Assembly (NCBI RefSeq): GCF_002215495.1
Contig: NZ_CP021378.1
Location: forward strand, 642,417-706,416
Direction: 5' to 3'
Length of the DNA: 64,000 bases
DNA from: Porphyrobacter sp. CACIAM 03H1
Lineage (GTDB): Bacteria > Pseudomonadota > Alphaproteobacteria > Sphingomonadales > Sphingomonadaceae
In this document: in pieces, positions 26,633 to 35,608 of the stretch
Position numbering within the stretch: position 1 is the stretch's first letter
Layout: each line of letters starts with the position of its first letter
Position numbers and translations under genes: made by a program
The notes under the pieces: generated by a model
The model's database searches: none
Told to the model about the DNA's origin: nothing
What the model saw: the letters and a program-made list of their open reading frames with translations, nothing else

Positions 26633-27406
26633 TCAGCCCTCCCAGTCCGCGATCGGCTTCAGCACCTTGTATTTCTCCTTGGCAGGCTTGCGGCCCAGGT
26701 CGGGAAAGTCGATCGCCTCGGGCTCCTCGTGAGTATCGGGGATGCGTGAGAGCAGATCACGCACCAGCGTCAGCCGCCCGCGCCGCTGGTCGTTGAAATC
26801 GACGATGGTCCACGGCGCATGGGGCGTGTGGGTGGCCTTCAGCATCGCCTCGCGCGCCTTGGTGTAATCGTCGTATCTCTCCCGCGCGGCGAGATCGATG
26901 GGGGACAGCTTCCAGCGCTTCAGCGGATCCTCCAGCCGCTCGCGCAGGCGCTCTTCCTGCTTTTCCTGATCGGCGGCGAGCCAGTATTTGAACAGCAGGA
27001 TGCCGTCATCGACCAGCAGCTTCTCGAAGGCGGGCGCGGCCTTGAGGAACGCGTCGACCTGCTCGGGCGAGGCATAGCCCATGACCTTCTCGACCCCGGC
27101 GCGGTTGTACCACGAGCGGTCGAACAGCACGATCTCTCCCGCGGTCGGAAGGTGGGCGACATAGCGCTGGAAATACCATTGCCCCATCTCCGCCTCGGTC
27201 GGCTTGGTCAGGGCCACGGTGCGGCACTGGCGCGGGTTGAGCTGCCCGCGCACCGCCGTGATCGCGCCGCCCTTGCCCGCGGTGTCGCGGCCCTCGAACA
27301 GCACCACCACCCGCGCGCCGGTCGCCTTGACCCAGCGCGCCATGCTGACCAGCTCGAGCGTGAGCGGTTCGAGCGCCGCCTCGTAATCCTTGCGCTTCAT
27401 CGCCAT
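26633..27406 (-). CDS. ppk2: Polyphosphate kinase 2
   Basis: A 257-residue one-domain PPK2 that transfers phosphate between polyphosphate and a nucleotide. Walker A is EGRDTAGKGG (38-47); the lid/Walker B-like part is VLFDRSWYNRAGVE (Asp96-Arg97). FKYWLAADQEKQEERLRERL and RWKLSPIDLAARERY complete the family pattern. Start ATG 27406 is chosen because GGAGAG precedes it by eight bases on the minus strand. Whether it works on ADP, GDP or AMP is open. Divergent from phenylalanine hydroxylase with only 55 bases between. Confidence 0.93.
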   Translation of the reverse strand: MAMKRKDYEAALEPLTLELVSMARWVKATGARVVVLFEGRDTAGKGGAITAVRGQLNPRQCRTVALTKPTEAEMGQWYFQRYVAHLPTAGEIVLFDRSWYNRAGVEKVMGYASPEQVDAFLKAAPAFEKLLVDDGILLFKYWLAADQEKQEERLRERLEDPLKRWKLSPIDLAARERYDDYTKAREAMLKATHTPHAPWTIVDFNDQRRGRLTLVRDLLSRIPDTHEEPEAIDFPDLGRKPAKEKYKVLKPIADWEG

Positions 27407-27461
27407 TGCCTGCTCTCCCCGTTTGTCTGCGCGCCGGGAAGGTAGTATCATCTGCAACGAT

Positions 27462-28400
27462 ATGGCCACGCTTGCAGACCCCCAGCCCGATTTCGCCACC
27501 CTGCCAGAGATGGCGGCGGATGTCTTCACCGCCCCGCTCGCACGCCCCGCGCACGTGGGCGAGGACTGGCTGGAGCCCGCGCAGACCGCCTACACGCCCG
27601 AGGATCACGCCGTCTGGGACGATCTCTTTGCCCGCCAGATGGAGGTGCTCCCCGGCCGGGCGTGCAGCGCCTTCATGGCGGGACTCGAGAAGCTCGATCT
27701 GGGCAGGGGCGGCATTCCCGAATTCGGACAGCTCTCCGAGGAACTTGGCGCGCTCACGGGGTGGAGCGTCGTGCCGGTGCCGATGCTGATCCCCGATCAC
27801 GTGTTCTTCTGGCACCTCGCCAACCGGCGATTTCCGGCGGGGAACTTCATCCGGACCCGAGAGACCTTCGACTACATCGAGGAGCCCGACGTCTTCCATG
27901 ATGTCTTCGGCCATGTGCCGATGCTCACCGATCCCGTCTATGCCGACTACATGCAGGAATATGGCCGCGCCGGGTGGAAGGCGATGCGCTACAACCGGCT
28001 CAAGGCGCTGGGCGCGCTCTACTGGTACACGGTCGAGTTCGGCCTGATCGAGGAGCAGGGGCAGGTGCGGGCCTATGGGGCGGGAATCCTGTCAGGCCCG
28101 ACCGAGGCGAGGTTCGCGGTGGAGGCCGAGAGCCCCAACCGCATCATGCTCAACGTCGACCGGGTGATGCGGACCGACTACGTCATCAGCGATCTGCAAC
28201 CGACCTATTTCGTGATCGAGAGCTTTCAGGACCTCTACCGCCAGACGGTGGAGCGCGATTTCGACCGGCTCTATCGCAGCCTTCCGGCCGGGTTCACCTA
28301 TGCGAACAGCGCGGTGATCGATGTCGACAACGTGCTGCACCGGGGCACCCAGGAATACCACCTGCGCGGTGGGCGGGGGAGCGGGGCAACCCCGGTCTAG
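27462..28400 (+). CDS. phhA: Phenylalanine 4-monooxygenase
   Basis: A 312-residue pterin-dependent iron enzyme converting phenylalanine to tyrosine. The iron ligands are His146 and His151 in FHDVFGHVP and Glu192 in YWYTVEFGLIEE. Length is that of the bacterial catalytic-domain-only form. Start ATG 27462 follows the divergent PPK2 promoter region; the frame is open to 27390, but that extension is antisense to ppk2. No dehydratase partner or phhR is adjacent. Confidence 0.95.
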   Translation: MATLADPQPDFATLPEMAADVFTAPLARPAHVGEDWLEPAQTAYTPEDHAVWDDLFARQMEVLPGRACSAFMAGLEKLDLGRGGIPEFGQLSEELGALTGWSVVPVPMLIPDHVFFWHLANRRFPAGNFIRTRETFDYIEEPDVFHDVFGHVPMLTDPVYADYMQEYGRAGWKAMRYNRLKALGALYWYTVEFGLIEEQGQVRAYGAGILSGPTEARFAVEAESPNRIMLNVDRVMRTDYVISDLQPTYFVIESFQDLYRQTVERDFDRLYRSLPAGFTYANSAVIDVDNVLHRGTQEYHLRGGRGSGATPV

Positions 28401-28517
28401 GTTCTTCACGAAACCCCGATGCCGAAGGCGTCGCAACGCCGAATGGCCGCCGCGGCCTATGCGGTGAAAGCCAAGGCGGACGCAGGTCCGCCGCCCGGCG
28501 CTTGAGGGCGCAACGAA

Positions 28518-28775
28518 CTACGCGCGCGCCTTGCGGCGGAACACGGCGTGGTAGAGCACCAGCGCCACCCCAGTGGCGGCCAGCGCAACGCCGAGGCTGA
28601 GGAAGGACAGGCTGCCGATGATCGTGCCGTCGTTGGCGATCTCGCCGGCGACCACCGCGACCAGCGTGCCCAGCACCACTTGCCGCAGGATGTCGCCCGG
28701 CGCCTCGGTCCGCGCGAGGATCGAGGCCAGCCAGCCCAGAGTTGCCCCCAACACGATCAGCACCAGCAACGCCAT
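28518..28775 (-). CDS. GlsB/YeaQ/YmgE-type membrane protein
   Basis: An 85-residue inner-membrane protein with three hydrophobic segments: LLVLIVLGATLGWLASILA, VVLGTLVAVVAGEIA and SLGVALAATGVALVLYHAVF. The pattern, with a Gly-rich first helix and GEI at the second, matches the transglycosylase-associated/GlsB family of stress-induced small membrane proteins. The biochemical role of the family is not known. Its gene lies downstream of uppP in the same orientation, with 83 bases between them. Confidence 0.82.
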   Translation of the reverse strand: MALLVLIVLGATLGWLASILARTEAPGDILRQVVLGTLVAVVAGEIANDGTIIGSLSFLSLGVALAATGVALVLYHAVFRRKARA

Positions 28776-28858
28776 CTTGTCCGAAATCTCCGTTCAGCCG
28801 CCCTGTCGCGGTCCGACTCCCTAACCAGCAGCGGCGCGGACGGTTCCAGAAAAGTGCT

Positions 28859-29662
28859 TCAGACCAGGGTAAGCCAGACGAGGCCCCCAGCGCCGACGAC
28901 GATCCGGTACCAGGCGAAGGGCGCAAAGCCGATCTTCGTGACGATCGCGATGAACAGTTTGACCACCACCAGCGCGACCACGAAGCCCGCGAGCGAGCCG
29001 ATCCCGATCAGCTCCAGATCGCGCGCGGTGAGGTCCGATCCGTATTTCGCCAGCTGGTAGACGGTCGCGCCCGACAGGGTCGGCACGGCGAGGAAGAAGC
29101 TGAATTCGGCCGCCGTCTTGCGGTCCACCCCGAAGGCCATCGCCCCGAGGATCGTTGCGCCAGAACGGCTGACGCCCGGGATCATGGCGAGGCACTGGAC
29201 CACGCCGATCAGGATCGCCGTGCGCAAGGGGACGCCCGCCACGCCGGGGCCGGTCGCGGGCGGATTGGCCCAGCGCTCGATGGCGAGGATCGCCACCCCG
29301 CCGATGATCAGCGTCCAGCACACCAGCACGGCATTGCCGAGGAAGCCCTCGATGATGTCGCCGAAGGCGAGGCCCAGCAGCACCGCCGGGAAGAAGGCGA
29401 CGAGCAGGTTGCGCACGAAGGCCAGCGCGCCCTTCTCCAGGCCGAACAGCCCCTTGGCCACGTCCCAGAAGGTGCGCCAGTAGAGCACCACGATGGCAAG
29501 GATCGCGGCGGGCTGGATCGCGATGTTGAACACCTCCCATTCGCGCTGGTCGAAGCCCAGCAGTTCGGTGGCGAGGATCAGGTGCCCGGTCGAGGACACG
29601 GGGAGGAATTCGGTCAGCCCTTCGAGGATGCCGAGCAGGATGGCGGCCATGGTGTCGGTCAT
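28859..29662 (-). CDS. uppP: Undecaprenyl-diphosphatase
   Basis: A 267-residue integral membrane enzyme recycling undecaprenyl diphosphate to the monophosphate lipid carrier for peptidoglycan and O-antigen. The active-site segments EGLTEFLPVSSTGHLILA (about 14-31) and MIPGVSRSGATILGAM are intact, with GVSRSG as the second catalytic motif. About eight membrane segments. It confers bacitracin tolerance in other bacteria. ATG 29662 gives the usual length. Confidence 0.95.
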   Translation of the reverse strand: MTDTMAAILLGILEGLTEFLPVSSTGHLILATELLGFDQREWEVFNIAIQPAAILAIVVLYWRTFWDVAKGLFGLEKGALAFVRNLLVAFFPAVLLGLAFGDIIEGFLGNAVLVCWTLIIGGVAILAIERWANPPATGPGVAGVPLRTAILIGVVQCLAMIPGVSRSGATILGAMAFGVDRKTAAEFSFFLAVPTLSGATVYQLAKYGSDLTARDLELIGIGSLAGFVVALVVVKLFIAIVTKIGFAPFAWYRIVVGAGGLVWLTLV

Positions 29663-29693
29663 GGGCGCACCGCTTCGACGAGAGGCGGGGTCA

Positions 29694-29733
29694 AGTCAAA
29701 CCAAAAGGCCCGCTCCGTCGGAGGAGCGGGCCT
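29694..29733 (-). terminator. Rho-independent terminator of the M13 peptidase gene
   Basis: A 12-bp stem AGGCCCGCTCC / GGAGCGGGCCT at 29706-29733 with a short loop is followed on the minus strand by TTTTGGTTTG. It lies 140 bases after the M13 peptidase stop and before the uppP start. Confidence 0.75.
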
Positions 29734-29871
29734 CTCAGGCGCGCATGCCGCCCGGCCCGCCGCAGGACGGGCCGCGAGCGCACGCGCGCGAGCCGCAGGC
29801 GCTCAAGCCCGCAGGGCTTGAAACAGCGCCGAGGATGTGCCCGCGCAAGGCGGGCACGCACATAGAAACGC

Positions 29872-32031
29872 TTACCAGATCCGGACGCGCTGTTCGGGCG
29901 GCAGGTACATCGCATCGCCGGGCTTCACACCAAAGGCCTCGTACCATTCGTCGAGCTGCCGCACGACGCCGTTGACCCGGTATTCCTCGGGGGAATGGCT
30001 GTCGGTGCGAAGGCGGTTGCGGTAGTTCTCTTCCCGCTGGGTGGAGCGCCACACCTGCGCCCAGGCGAGGAAGAAGCGCTGGTCGCCGGTGAGGCCGTCG
30101 ATCACCGGCACCTCCTTGCCCTTGGTGGCGATCTTGTAGGCGCGGTAGGCCATCGACAGCCCGCCGACATCGCCGATGTTCTCGCCAAGGGTGAGGCGGC
30201 CGTTGACGCAGGTCTTGCCCTCGTCGAGCGGGCAGAAGGCATCGTATTGCGCGACCAGCCGGTTGCCGAGCGTGTCGAAGGCGGCGCGGTCGGCGTCGGT
30301 CCACCAGTTGCGCAGCGCGCCGGTGGCGTCGGACTTGGAACCCTGGTCGTCGAAGCCGTGGCCCATCTCGTGCCCGATGACCCCGCCGATCGCGCCGTAG
30401 TTCACCGCGATGTCGTTGGTGAGCGCGAAGAAGGGCTGCTGGAGGATGCCCGCCGGGAAGACGATCTCGTTCTTGACCGGGCTGTAATAGGCGTTCACCG
30501 TCTGCGGCAGCATCGACCATTCGGTGCGATCGATGGGCTCGCCCAGCTTGGCGGTGTTGTCCGCCCGCCGCCACTTCGCCGCAGCCATGCGGTTGGCGAC
30601 GGGGTTGCCCGCCGTGATCGCGAGGCCATCATAGGTCTCGAGATTGGGGCGGTAGCCGATCTTGGGATCGAAGCTCGCCAGCTTGGCGCGGGCCTGGGCC
30701 TTGGTCGCCTCGCCCATCCAGGTGATCTCGTCGATCGACTGGCCGAGAGCGAGCCGCAGGTTGGCGACCAGCTCGTCCATCGCCGCCTTGTTCTCGGGCG
30801 GGAAGTAGCGCGCGACGTAGGCCTTGCCGACCAGCTCGCCGATCAGCCCCTCGGTCTCGCCGATGGCGCGCTTCCAGCGCGGGCGCTGTTCGGGCGTGCC
30901 GCGCAGGGTCTTGCCGAAAAACTCGAAGTTCGCCGCATCGAAGCGCGCCGGAAGGACCGCGGCATGATCGGACAGGAACTCCTTGATCATCCACGCCTTG
31001 AGCGTCTCGACCGGGGTGTCGCCGAGCATCGTGAACATCCCCGGCAGGCCCGATCCGATCTTGGCGCGGGTCGCCTCGTCGAGCTTGTACTGGGCGATCT
31101 CCTCGGCCGTGGGCGGCATCAGCGCGACCACGAAGCCGGGGCTCTGCGCGATCCCGATCTGCTCGAGCATCGCCGCGACCGGCACCTTGCCGCTGATCGC
31201 GCCGAGTTCGTCGGCGGTCAGGAGGTTGTAGGTCAGATCGCGGTTGCGGCGCACGGCGCGGTCCCAGGCGACCTCGCGGGCGATGCGGTCCTCGAAGGCG
31301 TAGACTTCGGCGGCCTGCGCCTCGGGGTCTTCATAGCCCGCCTCGCCGAGCAGGAAGGCGAGGTAGGACTTGTACTTGTCCTGGATCGCGCGGCCCTTGT
31401 CCGAGGTGTCGAGATAGTAGTCGCGGTCGGGCAGGCCGAGCCCGCCGAAGCCGACCTGCGCGATATGCCGGTCGGGCTGCTTGGCATCGATCCCGACCGA
31501 GGCGCTGAGCGGGCTGGCGAAGCCCGGTTCGGCCCACAGCTTCGCCAGATCATCGAGCGTGGTCGCTGCGGCGATGCGGTCGAGATACGGCTTGGCCGGA
31601 GCGAGGCCCGCCGCCTCGATCGCCGCGGTGTCGAGATAGGTGCGATAGGCATCGAGAATGCGCTTCTCGTCGCCCGAAAGGCTGGCGGGATCGCGCGCGG
31701 CGAGATCGTCCATCAGCGCCTTGACGTCGGCGACGCTCTTTTCGCCCAGCAGGACGAAGGCCCCGATGCGGCTGAACTCGGGCGGGAGCGGATTGGCGTC
31801 GATCCACTTCTTGTTGGCATAGGCGTTGAAATCGTCGCCCGGCTTGATGTCGGTGGCGATGTAGGCCGGATCGAAGCCCCAGGTGCCGAAGCTGATGGTC
31901 GGCAGGTCGGAGCCGGTGTCGGCGCTCTGGAGCGTCTCGATCTCGCCTTGATGGTCATGCGTATCGGCCAGCGCGGGGGCGGCGAGTGCAAACAGGCTCG
32001 CCCCGATGAGGGCGGCGGTCTTGTGGATCAT
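29872..32031 (-). CDS. M13 (neprilysin-type) zinc metallopeptidase, exported
   Basis: A 719-residue periplasmic endopeptidase. A signal peptide (about 1-22, ending PALAD) is followed by the Peptidase_M13_N domain (about 60-430), starting with PGDDFNAYANKKWID. The catalytic domain follows with NAYYSPVKNEIVFPAGIL, the zinc motif VIGHEMGHGFDDQGSK (His554, Glu555, His558) and LGENIGDVGGL with the third ligand (Glu near 616). Ends in the usual PEQRVRIW. ATG 32031 is fixed by the signal peptide; the frame runs open to 32268. Confidence 0.94.
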   Translation of the reverse strand: MIHKTAALIGASLFALAAPALADTHDHQGEIETLQSADTGSDLPTISFGTWGFDPAYIATDIKPGDDFNAYANKKWIDANPLPPEFSRIGAFVLLGEKSVADVKALMDDLAARDPASLSGDEKRILDAYRTYLDTAAIEAAGLAPAKPYLDRIAAATTLDDLAKLWAEPGFASPLSASVGIDAKQPDRHIAQVGFGGLGLPDRDYYLDTSDKGRAIQDKYKSYLAFLLGEAGYEDPEAQAAEVYAFEDRIAREVAWDRAVRRNRDLTYNLLTADELGAISGKVPVAAMLEQIGIAQSPGFVVALMPPTAEEIAQYKLDEATRAKIGSGLPGMFTMLGDTPVETLKAWMIKEFLSDHAAVLPARFDAANFEFFGKTLRGTPEQRPRWKRAIGETEGLIGELVGKAYVARYFPPENKAAMDELVANLRLALGQSIDEITWMGEATKAQARAKLASFDPKIGYRPNLETYDGLAITAGNPVANRMAAAKWRRADNTAKLGEPIDRTEWSMLPQTVNAYYSPVKNEIVFPAGILQQPFFALTNDIAVNYGAIGGVIGHEMGHGFDDQGSKSDATGALRNWWTDADRAAFDTLGNRLVAQYDAFCPLDEGKTCVNGRLTLGENIGDVGGLSMAYRAYKIATKGKEVPVIDGLTGDQRFFLAWAQVWRSTQREENYRNRLRTDSHSPEEYRVNGVVRQLDEWYEAFGVKPGDAMYLPPEQRVRIW

Positions 32032-32178
32032 GGTGTTCTCGAGTCCCTGAGAATCGCGACAGGATGTCGGCGTGACGTCACAGTAACGTCGCACAGGGCG
32101 AAGGGTTGCGCTTCGTCGAGACAGGGCGTGGTTCGTCGATTTTGTCGCTTTTGGCGATCGCGCTGGCGCGCGATGCAG

Positions 32179-32259
32179 ACCACCCGCCCCGCCTCCCCAC
32201 CCGGCCACCAATGATACCATCAGGCTATGGCGGCCGGGTGGGGAGGCGGGGCGGGTGGT
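32179..32259. repeat. Perfect 28-bp inverted repeat
   Basis: Arms at 32179-32206 and 32232-32259 are perfect inverted copies, starting ACCACCCGCCCCGCCTCCCC, with a 25-base spacer. It lies after the ABC exporter stop and before the M13 peptidase promoter. In RNA it makes a very stable hairpin, so it may protect or end the ABC exporter transcript. No T-run follows on either strand. Confidence 0.8.
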
Positions 32260-32289
32260 TTGTGCCACCGAAGGTGGCTCGGGAACAAG

Positions 32290-34143
32290 CTACGCCGCGT
32301 CGGCGGTGAACTGGAGCCTTGCGAGGCGCGCGTAGAGCCCGCCCGCCTTGGTCAGCGCCTCGTGGGTGCCCTGCTCGACGATCCGGCCCTCGTCGAGCAC
32401 CACGATCCGGTCGGCGGCGCGCACCGTGGCGAGGCGGTGGGCGATCACCAGCGTGGTGCGGCCCTGCATCAGCCCTTCGAGCGCCTGCTGGACGAGCTGC
32501 TCGCTCTCGGCATCCAATGCGCTGGTCGCCTCGTCGAGCAGCAGGATCGGTGCATCGCGCAAGAGCGCGCGGGCGATGGCGATGCGCTGCTGCTGCCCAC
32601 CCGAAAGCTGGGTCCCGCCCTCGCCGAGATGCGTGTCGAGACCCTGCGGCAGGGCGCGCAGGAAGGTTTCGGCATTGGCGGCGCGGGCGGCCTGCCAGAT
32701 CTGCTCGTCGGTCGCGTCCCACTTGCCGTAGCGCAGGTTGTCGCGCGCATTGGCGCTGAACAGCACGCCGACCTGCGGGACGAGCGCGATGCGCGAGCGG
32801 ATGTCGGCCGGATCGGCACTGGTCAGCGGCACCCCATCGAGCCGGATCGTGCCGCCCTGCGGATCGTAGAACCGCTCGACCAGCTGGAAGATCGTCGACT
32901 TGCCCGCCCCCGAGGGCCCGACGATGGCGATGGTCTCGCCCGGTTCGATCTCGAGCGTGAAGTCCCTGAGCGCCGGGCTGTCGGGGCGGGCGGGATAGCG
33001 GAAGGTGACATTGCGGAAGCTGAGGCTGCCGCGCGCCGGCTCGGGCAGGCGTTCGGGCCGGGCGGGGGGCGCGATGTCGGGCTTCGCCTCGAGCAGTTCG
33101 GCCAGCCGGCTCGCCGCGCCCGCGCCGCGCAGCAGATCGCCGTAGACTTCCGTGAGCGCGCCGAAGGCCCCCGCGACCAGCCCGCCGACCAGCACGAAGG
33201 CGGCGATGGTGCCGCCCGTGATCTCGCCTGCCGCCACCGCCAGCGCGCCGCGCCACATCACCATCGTCACCGCGCCGAATACCAGCAGGATCACCAGCGA
33301 GGTCATCGCCGCGCGCAGCAGGATGCGCCGCCGCGCGGTTTCGAAGGTGGTTTCGACCACCCTTGCGAACCGCTCGCCCTCGCGGCGCTCCTGTCCGAAG
33401 CTCTGGACGATCTTCATCGCCGAGAGCACCTCGGTGACATAGGCGCCGACATCGGCGATGCGGTCCTGGCTGGTACGCGAGACAGTGCGGATGCGGCGGC
33501 CGAAGAACACGATCGGCACCACGATCAGCGGGATCGCCAGCAACAGGCCGAGCGTCAGCGTCGGGGCGAGGTAGAACAGCATGATTATCCCGCCGATCGC
33601 GGTCAGCGTGTTCCTGAGCGCGATCGACACCGTGCCGCCCACCACGTTCTCGATGATCGTGGTGTCGCTGGTCATCCGGCTGGAGATTTCCTTGGGGCTG
33701 TTGACCTCGTAGAAACCGGGCGAGAGGCGCAGCAGGTTCTGCTGCACCTTCAGGCGCAGGTCGGCCACGACCCGCTCGCCGATCCAGCTGACGAAATAGA
33801 AGCGGAAGGCGGTGCCGACGCCGAGGATCACCACGATCATCAGCAGGTACTGGAAGGCCCGGGCGATGTCGTCGGTGCTGCTCGCGCCCGAGAAGCCCTC
33901 GTCGATGATCACCTTGAACCGATAGGGGATCGCCAGCGTCGCCGCCGAGGTGATCACCAGCGCGGTGAGCGCGAAGGCGATCTGGCGCGGGTATTGCAGC
34001 GCGGCGCCGAACACCATCCGGAGCGGCGCGAGCGTGCGCGACTTCGGCGCGGGTTCGTCTGCCCCGTGCAGCACGGCCCCGGCGCCTTCCGGCAGCTCGT
34101 CGGAGGCGGTCTCGGGGTCGCGCGTGGGGTGTTCGCCGTGCAT
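32290..34143 (-). CDS. ABC exporter, fused permease-ATPase (MsbA/lipid A exporter-like)
   Basis: A 617-residue half-transporter expected to dimerise. Six membrane helices (about 55-330) precede an ATPase domain with Walker A VGPSGAGKST (about 402-412), signature LSGGQQQR (about 511) and Walker B ILLLDEATSALD. Closest type is the ABCB/MsbA-like exporters of alphaproteobacteria, often annotated as lipid or drug exporters. Residues 1-40 are a charged cytoplasmic tail. The true cargo is not evident; the neighbourhood holds no substrate genes. Confidence 0.92.
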   Translation of the reverse strand: MHGEHPTRDPETASDELPEGAGAVLHGADEPAPKSRTLAPLRMVFGAALQYPRQIAFALTALVITSAATLAIPYRFKVIIDEGFSGASSTDDIARAFQYLLMIVVILGVGTAFRFYFVSWIGERVVADLRLKVQQNLLRLSPGFYEVNSPKEISSRMTSDTTIIENVVGGTVSIALRNTLTAIGGIIMLFYLAPTLTLGLLLAIPLIVVPIVFFGRRIRTVSRTSQDRIADVGAYVTEVLSAMKIVQSFGQERREGERFARVVETTFETARRRILLRAAMTSLVILLVFGAVTMVMWRGALAVAAGEITGGTIAAFVLVGGLVAGAFGALTEVYGDLLRGAGAASRLAELLEAKPDIAPPARPERLPEPARGSLSFRNVTFRYPARPDSPALRDFTLEIEPGETIAIVGPSGAGKSTIFQLVERFYDPQGGTIRLDGVPLTSADPADIRSRIALVPQVGVLFSANARDNLRYGKWDATDEQIWQAARAANAETFLRALPQGLDTHLGEGGTQLSGGQQQRIAIARALLRDAPILLLDEATSALDAESEQLVQQALEGLMQGRTTLVIAHRLATVRAADRIVVLDEGRIVEQGTHEALTKAGGLYARLARLQFTADAA

Positions 34144-34215
34144 GATCGCTGGCCTCTAGCCGCAGGGGCCGCGAATTTCACGTGCAAAAATCGGGGGGCC
34201 GCACCGTTGCGGGGT

Positions 34216-34246
34216 TTGACACCTATGCAATTGTGCGTTGCACAAT
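34216..34246 (+). promoter_or_regulatory. Promoter with overlapping palindrome upstream of phaZ
   Basis: TTGACA at 34216-34221 is a good -35 element. The palindrome ATTGTGC-GTT-GCACAAT (34230-34246) covers the expected -10 region (CACAAT at 34241-34246, spacing 19). It contains TGC-N3-GCA, the core of sites reported for the PHA regulator PhaR in other alphaproteobacteria. A PhaR- or similar repressor-controlled phaZ promoter is the likely reading. Confidence 0.5.
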
Positions 34247-34324
34247 CGAATGCGAAAGCGCATCTGTGGTCGCAAGGCGCCACGGGGATAAGGCGCCAGA
34301 CCGTTCGTCGCCGCGAGGAAACCG

Positions 34325-35563
34325 ATGCTTTATCACGCCTACGAGCTCCAGCGCAGCTGGATGAACAGCGCCAGCGCGCTCGCTTCGATCAGCGCAGGGA
34401 TGCTCTCCAACCCGGCCAATCCCTTCGGATACATGGGTATGGGCCCGCTGGTCGCCAACGCGCTCGATGTCTTCGCCCACGCCACCGCCCATTACGGCAA
34501 GCCCGAATTCGGGATCGCCTCGGTCACGATCGACGGCCAGCCGCACGCCGTGACGCAATCGACCGTGCTGAAGCGCCCCTTCGGCGATCTGCTCCGCTTC
34601 CGGGTCGAGGGCACGCCCGCCGACCGCCCGCGCCTGCTGATCGTTGCGCCGATGAGCGGCCATTACGCCACCCTGCTGCGCGGCACGGTGGAGCGGATGC
34701 TGGAATCGGCGGAGGTCTTCATCACCGACTGGGCCGATGCCAAGATGGTGCCGGCGAGCGCGGGCAAGTTCGATCTCGACGACTATATCGACTACCTGAT
34801 GGAGTTCGCCGAGCACGTTCACGGCGAGGCAGGGGGTGCGCGCATCCACATGATGGCGGTGTGCCAGCCGAGTGTGCCCGCTTTTGCGGCGACCGCGCTC
34901 CTCAATCTCCACAAGTCGCCCGCCACGCCCGCCACGCTCACCATGATGGGCGGCCCGATCGACACGCGCGAGTGCCCCACGGTCGTCAACAACATGGCGA
35001 TGCAGCGCCCGATCGAATGGTTCCGCCAGTCGGTGATCGCCACGGTGCCGATGAAATACCCGGGCAGCGGGCGGCGGGTCTATCCGGGCTTCATGCAGCT
35101 TTCGGCCTTCATGAGCATGAACCTCTCGAGCCACATGATGAGCCATTACGAGATGTTCAAGCACCTCACCGTCGGCGACGAGGAAAGCGCGCAGGCGACC
35201 AAGGATTTCTACGACGAATACCGCTCGGTCTGCGACATGACCGCGGAATTCTACCTCCAGACGGTGGAGGAGGTGTTCCAGAAGCACTCGATCCCCAAGG
35301 GCGAGTTCCGCCACAAGGGCGAGCTCGTCGACATCACCCGCATAACCGACACGGCGCTGCTCGCGATCGAGGGCGAGCGCGACGACATCTCAGGCCTCGG
35401 CCAGACCCGTGCCGCGCTCAAGCTCACCCCGGGCCTGCCCGAGGAGAAGAAGCGGTACTACATGGCGGAAGGGGCGGGCCACTACGGCATCTTCAACGGC
35501 TCGCGCTGGCGCACCAAGGTCGCGCCGGTGGTCGAGGAATGGATCGCCGCCCACGCAGGGTGA
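34325..35563 (+). CDS. phaZ: Intracellular polyhydroxyalkanoate depolymerase
   Basis: A 412-residue cytosolic enzyme that mobilises stored poly(3-hydroxybutyrate). It begins MLYHAYELQRSWMNS, as in alphaproteobacterial PhaZ. The nucleophile is a cysteine, Cys180 in MAVCQPSVP, as in the i-PHB depolymerases, not the serine of extracellular forms. Residues typical of the family continue with MKYPGSGRRVYPGFMQLSAF and HYGIFNGSRW (His near 390). An acetoacetyl-CoA reductase gene (phaB) is 12 kb away. No signal peptide. Confidence 0.94.
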   Translation: MLYHAYELQRSWMNSASALASISAGMLSNPANPFGYMGMGPLVANALDVFAHATAHYGKPEFGIASVTIDGQPHAVTQSTVLKRPFGDLLRFRVEGTPADRPRLLIVAPMSGHYATLLRGTVERMLESAEVFITDWADAKMVPASAGKFDLDDYIDYLMEFAEHVHGEAGGARIHMMAVCQPSVPAFAATALLNLHKSPATPATLTMMGGPIDTRECPTVVNNMAMQRPIEWFRQSVIATVPMKYPGSGRRVYPGFMQLSAFMSMNLSSHMMSHYEMFKHLTVGDEESAQATKDFYDEYRSVCDMTAEFYLQTVEEVFQKHSIPKGEFRHKGELVDITRITDTALLAIEGERDDISGLGQTRAALKLTPGLPEEKKRYYMAEGAGHYGIFNGSRWRTKVAPVVEEWIAAHAG

Positions 35564-35566
35564 GGG

Positions 35567-35597
35567 GCACGGGAGCAGCCCAGGGCTGCCCCCGTGC
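35567..35597. terminator. Dyad between convergent phaZ and outer-membrane protein genes
   Basis: GCACGGG (35567) with CCCGTGC (ending 35597), and inner CAGCCC/GGGCTG, form a strong hairpin in the 44-base gap between the two stop codons. It lacks T-runs, so the terminator call is tentative. Confidence 0.45.
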
Positions 35598-35608
35598 GGC
35601 AAGTGTCG

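Noticed and set aside
28401..28517. Possible small ORF between phhA and the GlsB-type gene
   Set aside because: No start with ribosome-binding site and no protein-like composition.
29995..32214. A 739-codon open frame opposite the M13 peptidase gene
   Set aside because: Same high-GC shadow effect; the peptidase has an intact HEMGH motif and signal peptide.
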